From assembly GCA_016931085.1 (NCBI GenBank), contig JAFGFO010000132.1, positions 1 through 9,315 of the forward strand: a DNA stretch of 9,315 bases, read 5' to 3'. This stretch comes from Thermoflexales bacterium. Lineage in GTDB: Bacteria > Chloroflexota > Anaerolineae > Fen-1058. Shown here in pieces: positions 1-4,977 of this stretch. Position 1 is the first letter of the stretch; every line of letters begins with the position of its first letter. The translations under genes were made by a program, and so were the position numbers. A model generated the notes under the pieces. That model worked only from the letters and a program-made list of their open reading frames with translations, searched no databases and was not told the DNA's origin.

Positions 1-1
1 C

Positions 2-154
2 ACCACGATCTATACCGTCTGGCAACGCGACTATTTCGATCATATCGTCCGCAGCGAACGCGCCTTGAACGCGATCCGCGATTATATCGCCGCTAACCCG
101 GTCGCATGGATGCAGGATCGCGAAAATCCCGCTGCGTCAACCGGTTCACGGTGA
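2..154 (+). CDS. RAYT / IS200-like (Y1 family) transposase, C-terminal fragment cut by window edge
   Basis: The reading frame is open from base 2 to the TGA at 152-154 and gives the last 51 residues of a protein. It contains WQRDYFDHIVRSERALNAIR followed by DYIAANPVAW. This is the characteristic C-terminal signature of REP-associated tyrosine transposases (Y1_Tnp superfamily, single-strand-specific HUH nucleases), where a 'W-Q-R-x-Y-x-D-H-I-R-x-E-x-x-L-x-x-I-x-x-Y-I-x-x-N-P-x-x-W' pattern is usual. The catalytic HUH motif and most of the protein lie outside the window, so whether it is intact cannot be judged. A REP-like hairpin begins about 20 bases after the stop, which is where RAYT genes normally carry their cognate element. 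Recognition is from memory of the family, not from a search. Confidence 0.82.
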   Translation, partial: TTIYTVWQRDYFDHIVRSERALNAIRDYIAANPVAWMQDRENPAASTGSR

Positions 155-173
155 CGGGGCGCAAGGGTGACGC

Positions 174-196
174 GGGCGGCGTCCATACCCCCGCCC
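174..196. repeat. REP-like palindrome next to the transposase gene
   Basis: GGGCGG (174-179) and CCGCCC (191-196) form a 6-bp perfect stem around an 11-base loop that carries TCCATACC. It lies just 3' of the RAYT-type gene. A second hairpin with the same TCCATACC segment sits at the far end of the window (9253-9272). The shared core and the position next to the transposase suggest a REP element family mobilised by this enzyme. Confidence 0.55.
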
Positions 197-199
197 TGA

Positions 200-384
200 C
201 ATCGTGCTCTTTGTCAACTCACGCAGAGCAATCTTGCAGCACGGCAAAGTTTATGGACTTGCTTACATGGACCAAAGTATCTCGTATTGAAAGTGGCAGC
301 CGCCCCGTATACGATTATGAGATTGTCCCTCTAGCCAAAGCATTGAGGGTCTCGACTGATTGGCTATTAAACGAACAGGATTGA
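200..384 (+). pseudogene. XRE-family (Cro/CI HTH) regulator remnant, 5'-truncated and frameshifted
   Basis: Two frames together read as one HTH_3 domain. From 200 to about 253 the frame gives LCQLTQSNLAARQSL, typical of the first and second helices. From 253 to 384 the next frame gives MDLLTWTKVSRIESGSRPV, then a Y-D-Y-E-I-V segment and LAKALRVSTDWLLNEQD before TGA. That is the recognition-helix region and end of an XRE domain. The change of frame is consistent with loss of one base near 248-256. The first frame has a TGA at 197-199 and no start codon, so the N-terminus is missing too, exactly where the REP-like hairpin ends. The stretch is more AT-rich than its neighbours, which hints at foreign origin. 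XRE proteins next to restriction enzymes often act as controller proteins, and the following fragment fits that picture. I regard it as non-functional, although a short product starting at ATG 253 is possible. Confidence 0.68.
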
Positions 385-393
385 CATTCAGAT

Positions 394-553
394 ATGCCCG
401 GCGCAAAGCGGAAACCACTTGAGAACCTAGCAGCCAACTTGCTGCAAGAAATGTTCATCAAGCATCGTAGGGTGATGTCCAAGTGGGCCAAGATCACTGG
501 ACAAAGCTCCCAACTGGACTCGTGTTATATCGCTCAACATCTTATTTCATTAC
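394..553 (+). pseudogene. Probable 5' remnant of a type II restriction endonuclease (MamI-like), fused to the next gene
   Basis: The first 53 codons of the long frame beginning at ATG 394 do not look like part of a secreted protein. They include NLAANLLQEMFIKHRRVMSK, then WAKITGQSSQLDS and YIAQHLISL. The pattern 'K-W-A-K-I-T-G-Q-S-x-Q-x-D-x-x-Y-I-x-Q-H-L-x-S-L' recalls the N-terminus of MamI-type and related type II restriction endonucleases, from memory. The part that would carry the nuclease active site is absent. It starts 9 bases after the stop of the XRE remnant and in the same frame, as a controller-endonuclease pair would. The break lies near residue 53-54, after which a positively charged and hydrophobic secretion signal begins. 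Calling the family MamI-like is tentative; that this segment is alien to the downstream protein is more secure. Confidence 0.45.
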
Positions 554-2574
554 CCAGGTTTGTTCTCCTCAATCGCTCAAGCGTTCCCCTGGTGCTCGCG
601 CTGGCCATGACTTGCGCTGTCTTGTGGCTGTTGAGCGCGCGTACGACGCCGAGCGCCTACACCGCATACGCTCCTCCTTCAGCCGACTTGTACGCTCAAC
701 CGACCGACGGCTTTGCGCCATTCACCGTCACACTGTACAACACCTCGCGTTTTGCCGACGCCTACCTGTGGGATTACGGTGACGGCCTGACCAGCACCAC
801 CACCATCGCCACCCACACCCACATCTACAAGCTGCCAGGAACCTACACCGTCAGCCTGACAGCGACGAGCGGCTACTCCTCCGCCGTCAAAGTCATGCCC
901 GGCTACCTGGTTGCCTATACCAGGCCTGTGCCGGCCGACTATTACGTCGACGCCGTCAACGGCAGCGACGAGCTGGGCGACGGTACAGCGGCCGGCCCGT
1001 GGCAAACGATTTCCCACGCCCTGGGCCTGGCCCACGTCCCAGGCATTACCCTTCACCTGGCAGAGGGCGTGTACGACACGGCCTTGGGCGAACGCTTTCC
1101 CATCCAGTGGCCACGCGGCGCCAAGCTCGTCGGCGCGGTACGCGATACGACCATTATCTCCGGCCAGGCTGGTGTGGATGTCATCCAGATTGCCCACGAC
1201 TCGGGCGGCGTCAACGCCGAGACGGCGCTGGACAATCTGGCCGTGCAAGGCGGCGAGATAGGTGTACTTGTCGAAGCGCTTGGCAGCACAACCCCAGGCC
1301 CCGTTCTCTCCAACCTCCGCGTACGCAACAATGCAAGAGGGGTTTCTATCGCAGGGGTGAAATCCAACGGCATGTTCAGTCCAGTCTTGACTCACCTACT
1401 GGTGCACGATAATACCACTGCGGGGATCATGATCGATTACTTTTCCCTTGCCTTCGGCACACCCCTCATCTCACACAGCGATATTTACAGTAATGGCTAT
1501 GCGGGATTGTATTTACGATCGGATTCCAGTAACATGCTCACGCCGCAAGTCGTCGACGTAAGGACTAATTACAACGACTGCGGAATCATGATCGTGATGA
1601 ATGGGTCAATCTCACCATACCTGGACCGCGTTGTGAGCGAGTATAATAATACGGGAATTTACTGGCTTCCAGAACCAGGCGGTTACGTCGACACCCGGCT
1701 ATACAATGTCCTTGTTGCTCACAATCAGGTTGGACTGGGTATATGGGATTCGTACGATTGGAATCCTGGTTTACATGGCGCCATCCGTGTTGTCAACAGC
1801 ACCGTCGCTGCCAACACCTCGAAAGGTATTGAGTGGTACAACGACGACCTTGAGCCACAAGGAGGCTTGTCTTTGACCGTTATCAACAGCATCGTGTGGA
1901 ATCCGGGTGCCGACGATTTGTACGCCAGCCCAACGTCGTGGGTGACGAGTCAGGTTCAATACAGCGACATCGAGGACGGCGATTTTGCAGGCCAGGCCGG
2001 CAACTTTTCCAGCGATCCGCTGTTCGTAAACGCGGCCAATGGCGACTTTCACGTGCTGCCTGCTTCGCCGGTGATCGACGCCGGCAACAGCTTTTACCCC
2101 GGCCTGCCCGCGACAGACCTGGACGGCCGGCCGCGCATTGCCGGGGCTGCCGTTGACGTGGGCGCGCTAGAACTCCCGATCGGCCTCGCCGTGACCAAGC
2201 ACGCTGAACCGGCCCCTGTCCTGGCCGGGGCACAATTGACTTATACCATCCGCGTCACCAACACTGGCGCGCTAACCCTCACGGCCGCTGTTACCGACAC
2301 TCTCCCGGCCTACGTCACGAGCGGGACGACGCCTGGCGGGACATGGTTCTCTCCGGGCGAGACAATCACCTGGGACAGGTTCTCCGTCGCGCCTGGCAAC
2401 ACGTGGGTGTACTCATTTGCCGTCGGAGTAGCAACAGCCTATAGTGGGCTGCTGACCAACACCGTCGAGCTTGTCGCCGACAGGGGAATCAGGGGCGTTT
2501 ACTCTACAAGCTCACAAGTCTGGAACGCGCCGGCCTACCGTCTCTATCTGCCGCTCGTACTCCGTCATTCCTGA
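394..2574 (+). CDS. Secreted PKD / parallel beta-helix / DUF11 surface protein with YLPLVL tail (chimeric 5' end)
   Basis: The full frame encodes 726 residues. Residues 1-53 are the foreign restriction-enzyme-like piece. Residues 54-82 look like a signal peptide or anchor: R56 and R61, then the hydrophobic run VPLVLALAMTCAVLWLLSA. Residues 97-175 form a PKD domain (WDYGDG, then HIYKLPGTYTVSLTA). Residues 183-260 begin a DUF1565/pectate-lyase-like helix with YYVDAVNGSDELGDGTAAGP. Residues 280-525 are parallel beta-helix rungs rich in N, V, G and I. Residues 530-593 resemble a choice-of-anchor region (SSDPLFVNAANGDFHVLPAS, SPVIDAG, DVGALEL). Residues 595-695 are a DUF11 domain with the usual T-N-T-G segment and D-T-L-P. 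The end, YRLYLPLVLRHS, is a tail common on exported Chloroflexota proteins. The native start is unclear: ATG 394 has only a weak, distant AGGA, and internal GTG 592 and ATG 607 lack a Shine-Dalgarno and would shorten the signal. Likely role: extracellular binding or polysaccharide interaction. No catalytic residues were identified. Confidence 0.8.
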   Translation: MPGAKRKPLENLAANLLQEMFIKHRRVMSKWAKITGQSSQLDSCYIAQHLISLPRFVLLNRSSVPLVLALAMTCAVLWLLSARTTPSAYTAYAPPSADLYAQPTDGFAPFTVTLYNTSRFADAYLWDYGDGLTSTTTIATHTHIYKLPGTYTVSLTATSGYSSAVKVMPGYLVAYTRPVPADYYVDAVNGSDELGDGTAAGPWQTISHALGLAHVPGITLHLAEGVYDTALGERFPIQWPRGAKLVGAVRDTTIISGQAGVDVIQIAHDSGGVNAETALDNLAVQGGEIGVLVEALGSTTPGPVLSNLRVRNNARGVSIAGVKSNGMFSPVLTHLLVHDNTTAGIMIDYFSLAFGTPLISHSDIYSNGYAGLYLRSDSSNMLTPQVVDVRTNYNDCGIMIVMNGSISPYLDRVVSEYNNTGIYWLPEPGGYVDTRLYNVLVAHNQVGLGIWDSYDWNPGLHGAIRVVNSTVAANTSKGIEWYNDDLEPQGGLSLTVINSIVWNPGADDLYASPTSWVTSQVQYSDIEDGDFAGQAGNFSSDPLFVNAANGDFHVLPASPVIDAGNSFYPGLPATDLDGRPRIAGAAVDVGALELPIGLAVTKHAEPAPVLAGAQLTYTIRVTNTGALTLTAAVTDTLPAYVTSGTTPGGTWFSPGETITWDRFSVAPGNTWVYSFAVGVATAYSGLLTNTVELVADRGIRGVYSTSSQVWNAPAYRLYLPLVLRHS

Positions 2575-2595
2575 TCTGGCTGTCAACTGCAGTTC

Positions 2596-2629
2596 GTAGG
2601 TTGGGTTTCGAAGACTCAACCCAACCTAC
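2596..2629. repeat. Perfect 12-bp inverted repeat between convergent genes (possible bidirectional terminator or REP-like element)
   Basis: GTAGGTTGGGTT at 2596-2607 is the exact reverse complement of AACCCAACCTAC at 2618-2629, with a 10-base loop. It lies 22 bases after the surface-protein stop and 18 bases before the end of the convergent Mth938-like gene. A T-run is lacking on either side, so it is not a textbook intrinsic terminator. The 'GTAGGTTGGGTT' arm resembles small dispersed palindromes that I recall from several bacterial phyla. Either role would suit the position between convergent genes. Confidence 0.6.
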
Positions 2630-2647
2630 TCTAAGTCGAGCCAGCGA

Positions 2648-2998
2648 TCAACATGCTAGATGCAGCGCAGCCGCTGTGACGCGCTGCTGGCATAACGTGT
2701 TATAGGTCTGGCAGGCCTGGGCGGTAGGTTGGGCAATGAGCTCAATGCCAGCGGTTTCTAGCGCCTGGCGCGCCTCGCGGGTGACTCGCATCATCCCGAA
2801 TTTACCTTGCCCCACCACGAGCACTTCTGGCTTGGCCTGGAAAACAGTCTCCAGGTCGTCGGGACGCAGGGCATGGCCTTCCCGGCGCCACCACCCGCCG
2901 GCGACGCGGTCAGGCAAGATGATCACGTCCTTGTCGTGCGCATGGCCGTCGATGACGATCCGGCCGAATTGGTAACTGTCGATACGCGGTGCGCCCGT
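2648..2998 (-). CDS. Mth938-like domain protein (DUF498 / NDUFAF3 family), apparent ACG start
   Basis: The product is a 116-residue single-domain protein of the MTH938/NDUFAF3-like fold. It shows RIDSYQFGRIVIDG near the N-terminus, then VIILPDRVAGGWWRREGH, then the segment around VLVVGQGKFGMMR and a helix ending in L-I-A-Q-P-T-x-x-A. Length and order match the family (about 115-125 residues). The conserved beta strands at the N-terminus lie upstream of the first in-frame GTG (2924-2926), so that GTG cannot be the true start. No ATG, GTG or TTG exists between it and an upstream in-frame TGA. The sequence AGGAG (3006-3010) stands 7 bases before an in-frame ACG (2996-2998), giving TGAPRIDSYQ or, if initiated with fMet, MGAPRIDSYQ. 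An in-frame CTG farther upstream lies before the AGGAG and is less likely. The gene follows the topoisomerase stop by 4 bases, so coupling is likely. Human relatives assist respiratory complex I assembly, while the bacterial role is unknown. Confidence 0.85.
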   Translation of the reverse strand, partial: TGAPRIDSYQFGRIVIDGHAHDKDVIILPDRVAGGWWRREGHALRPDDLETVFQAKPEVLVVGQGKFGMMRVTREARQALETAGIELIAQPTAQACQTYNTLCQQRVTAAALHLAC

Positions 2999-3010
2999 TT
3001 TCTCACTCCT
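2996..3010 (-). promoter_or_regulatory. Shine-Dalgarno that points to a non-canonical ACG start
   Basis: On the minus strand, AGGAG (3006-3010) is followed by 7 bases and then ACG (2998 to 2996). The Shine-Dalgarno overlaps the last codons of the topoisomerase gene, whose TGA (3003-3005) falls within the spacer. The ideal spacing and the conserved residues just after it make this the best start. It may be a true rare ACG start, an ATG-to-ACG mutation, or a sequencing error. Confidence 0.55.
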
Positions 3011-4823
3011 GTGCGTCAGCCTCTTTCACCTCGCGCTCGGTGCTCTCTTGGCCATCCTCGCGCTCTGCGCTCTCCTGCCCATCTTCGCGCACCCAGGCGA
3101 ACTTGCGCTGCAGCGCCGTGGGGTAGTAGCGCGCCAACACGTCGTAGCCGACTTGCTGCCCCCAGCGATAAAAGACGCGCGGGTCGATGTAGGACTTGAG
3201 GCTGGTGCCCAGGTTCCAGGTCCGTTTCTTGGTCGCGATGTCTTCCTGGGTCGCCGCCTTGTCCAAAGCCGCCTTGGCCCGCTCAAACTTGGCCCTGGCC
3301 GCCTCGACCTTTTTCTGCGCCTGGGTGACCTTTTTGTCGTAGCGGGCTTTCAGTTGCGCGGCCTGCTTTTCTGTCTTGGCCGCCTTTCGCTTTTCGAGCC
3401 CCTCGCGCCTGAGCGCCAGCCGGGCCTCCTCGAGCCGGTCCATCTCGGCCTTGCAGCGCGCCACCCGCTCTTCCAACTGCTTTTGGCGTGCCCTGGCGCG
3501 CTGGCGAGCCTCTCTCCAGTTGGCCGGGGCGGTCTTGTAGTGATTGCACAACACGGCCGCTTCCAGATTGGCCTGGCTGACCGCCCCCCACTTGAGATAG
3601 TCCGGATCATCCGCCTCGACCTCCGAGGCCAGCAGGCTTTCGCGGACGGCCTGGGTGGCGTGATGCGTGCGAAAGACCTTGGCCGTAAGCCCCGGCATCA
3701 CTTCGGACAGGTAGGCGTTGACGTCGCCGCTGCTCACCGTGGGAAAGATTTGCACCTTGCCATTTCTTGATGGCGCGCCATTGCTTGATGATGCACCGTT
3801 GTCGGACGCTTTGGCCTTCTGGATCAGCTCTTCGAGGTTTTGGCGGATCACCGGCGGCAGCGTGATCTTTTTGTGCCACAGCACCGAGTCCTTGCCCAGG
3901 AACCTGAACTCGGCTGCGCCGTCCGGGTGCAGCGTGACGTGTTCGGGCCTGAGGGTGGTAGCGCCTACCGTGTCGGCCTCGTCTTCGTCCTTCTCATCCC
4001 CCACGCGCAAGCACAGCACATCGATCAGGTAACAGGCTGTGGCAACCATGCGCCGCTTATCATTATCCCGATCGCCCAGGCCCTGCTCGATGTAGGCGCG
4101 CACCCGGTCCACGTTCTGGTTCAAGTCGGTCGCCTTGTCGAACTTGGCCGCTTCTCGTTCCTGCTTGATGGGTGCGGTATCGCTCAGCCAGACGTACTTG
4201 AGCTTGCCGGACAGCTTGTCCTGCCAACGCGCCACCCACAGCGACTCGGGCTGCCAGACGATCTCGGCCCATTGACCCTCTGGGCGGGGCGCGCCTGGAC
4301 TGAGGTTGAGCGTGATGTCGCTCTGGCGTGGGCCGGCTTTCCACTTGCCGCGCAGGGGGTGCTTGCCGCGCCCCATAAAAATGCCGCTCGGCTCAGTCAC
4401 ATAGTTGCCCAGCTCGACCCGCTCGCCGTTGACGGTGGCGTGGCCGTAGCGCTCCTTGAGCTGCTCGCGGGCTGCCTTGCGCGCGGCGCTAGCCACTTTG
4501 CGCTCTTCCGGCGTCAACTGTTCCTTGGCCGCCCGCTCGGCCTGCACGATGGCCAGGGCCGGGCCGAAATCCACCTCGTCTACCGACAGGGCCGGCTTGA
4601 CGCCCAACGCCCGGCTAAAGTCGTGCATAAAGTTGCGGACGAAGGTCGCGTCCTCGACGTACTGGGTGCCCTGTTTCTTGGCCCACGCCATCGCCATCTC
4701 GATTTGCTCGCGCGTGAGCGGCCTGCGCTCGCCGCGCACGAGCAGCTCGATCTGGGCCGGTAGCTCTACTTCGGGCACCAGGATGCCGTTGTGCACGAGT
4801 TGTTCAAGTCTGCTTTGTTCCAT
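3003..4823 (-). CDS. topIB: Eukaryotic-type DNA topoisomerase IB
   Basis: This 606-residue enzyme would relax supercoiled DNA by nicking one strand through a 3'-phosphotyrosine link. It is far longer than the usual poxvirus-like bacterial type IB enzymes (about 300-370 residues) and follows the plan of nuclear Top1. The core N-terminal part runs over residues 1-220 (GNYVTEPSGIFMGRGKHPLR, as in human GNYVTEPPGLFRGRGNHP). The catalytic core runs over about 230-430, a charged helical linker over about 435-530, and the C-terminal tyrosine domain over 535-578 (LGTSLKSYIDPR). All five catalytic residues are visible: R273 in LCLRVGDEK, K311 in FLGKDS, R385 in KVFRTHHAT, H428 in LCNHYK and Y545 in SYIDPR. 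Residues 342-355 are a low-complexity NGASSS/NGAPSR insert, and the tail holds a REDGQESxE duplication. ATG 4823 is preceded by GAGG 10 bases upstream and a strong promoter. The Mth938-like gene follows directly. Confidence 0.95.
   Translation of the reverse strand: MEQSRLEQLVHNGILVPEVELPAQIELLVRGERRPLTREQIEMAMAWAKKQGTQYVEDATFVRNFMHDFSRALGVKPALSVDEVDFGPALAIVQAERAAKEQLTPEERKVASAARKAAREQLKERYGHATVNGERVELGNYVTEPSGIFMGRGKHPLRGKWKAGPRQSDITLNLSPGAPRPEGQWAEIVWQPESLWVARWQDKLSGKLKYVWLSDTAPIKQEREAAKFDKATDLNQNVDRVRAYIEQGLGDRDNDKRRMVATACYLIDVLCLRVGDEKDEDEADTVGATTLRPEHVTLHPDGAAEFRFLGKDSVLWHKKITLPPVIRQNLEELIQKAKASDNGASSSNGAPSRNGKVQIFPTVSSGDVNAYLSEVMPGLTAKVFRTHHATQAVRESLLASEVEADDPDYLKWGAVSQANLEAAVLCNHYKTAPANWREARQRARARQKQLEERVARCKAEMDRLEEARLALRREGLEKRKAAKTEKQAAQLKARYDKKVTQAQKKVEAARAKFERAKAALDKAATQEDIATKKRTWNLGTSLKSYIDPRVFYRWGQQVGYDVLARYYPTALQRKFAWVREDGQESAEREDGQESTEREVKEADAQE
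3031..3084 (-). repeat. Two tandem 27-bp units in the topoisomerase tail
   Basis: Units at 3031-3057 and 3058-3084 are near identical and encode REDGQESTE and REDGQESAE. They lie after the conserved Top1 C-terminus (KFAWVREDG), so they extend an acidic tail rather than disturb the fold. They look like a recent in-frame duplication. Confidence 0.75.
3759..3800 (-). repeat. 18-bp tandem repeat encoding an NGASSS/NGAPSR linker inside the topoisomerase
   Basis: Residues 342-355 of the topoisomerase read NGASSS, NGAPSR, NG, encoded by imperfect 18-bp units. The insert sits between the strand with the catalytic lysine and the helices before the catalytic RTHHAT arginine, where human Top1 has a short acidic loop. 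It is probably a flexible surface loop. Confidence 0.55.
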
Positions 4824-4857
4824 GGGTCTTTATCCTCGTCCAATGTCCAAGGGCCAA

Positions 4858-4886
4858 AGGATAACCCAACTTGGCAAACTTGTCAA
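4858..4886 (-). promoter_or_regulatory. Sigma-70-type promoter of the topoisomerase gene
   Basis: Read on the minus strand, TTGACA (4881-4886) is followed after exactly 17 bases by TATCCT (4858-4863). The predicted start of transcription is near 4851, giving a leader of about 28 bases before ATG 4823. The leader holds GAGG at a plausible Shine-Dalgarno distance. The -35 box is perfect and the -10 box matches 4 of 6 consensus bases. Confidence 0.65.
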
Positions 4887-4895
4887 CTCACCCGG

Positions 4896-4937
4896 CTCCA
4901 GTTTTTTTTTTTACCGCGCACAGTATAGAAACTGGAG
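4896..4937. repeat. 9-bp inverted repeat enclosing a T11 tract upstream of the topoisomerase promoter
   Basis: CTCCAGTTT (4896-4904) is the exact reverse complement of AAACTGGAG (4929-4937), with 24 bases between. The left arm runs into a homopolymer of eleven T on the plus strand (4902-4912). It begins 9 bases upstream of the -35 box (4886). It could be a protein-binding palindrome controlling topoisomerase expression, an A-tract UP-like element, or part of the end signal of the upstream CHAT gene. Confidence 0.45.
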
Positions 4938-4947
4938 AAGCGGTGAC

Positions 4948-4974
4948 CGCGGCTCTGGCTACAAACGAGCCGCG
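4948..4974 (-). terminator. Hairpin just downstream of the CHAT gene
   Basis: CGCGGCTC (4948-4955) pairs perfectly with GAGCCGCG (4967-4974) around an 11-base loop. It lies 3 bases past the CHAT stop on the minus strand. It is GC-rich and well placed to end the operon, but no T-run follows immediately (the next bases read GTCACCGCTTCT), so it may only stabilise the 3' end. Confidence 0.45.
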
Positions 4975-4977
4975 CCC

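Noticed and set aside
248..256. Programmed ribosomal frameshift in the XRE gene
   Set aside because: There is no slippery heptamer in the reading frame (CAA AGT TTA), and the gene also lacks its start, so decay explains it better.
381..409. TTGACA at 381-386 as a possible promoter for the surface-protein gene
   Set aside because: No -10-like hexamer is found at 16-18 bases, and the box overlaps the end of the XRE remnant and the ATG at 394.
679..1395. Long open frame on the minus strand opposite the surface-protein gene (238 codons)
   Set aside because: It lies wholly within the better supported plus-strand gene, shows no known motif, and is expected from GC-rich codon bias.
2725..2734. Second copy of GTAGGTTGGG, the arm of the palindrome at 2596-2629
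   Set aside because: It is inside the Mth938-like coding sequence, has no partner arm, and 10 matching bases can arise by chance.
3840..4763. Long plus-strand open frame (307 codons) opposite the topoisomerase gene
   Set aside because: It is the antisense shadow of a gene with clear catalytic motifs, and its translation shows no recognisable domain.
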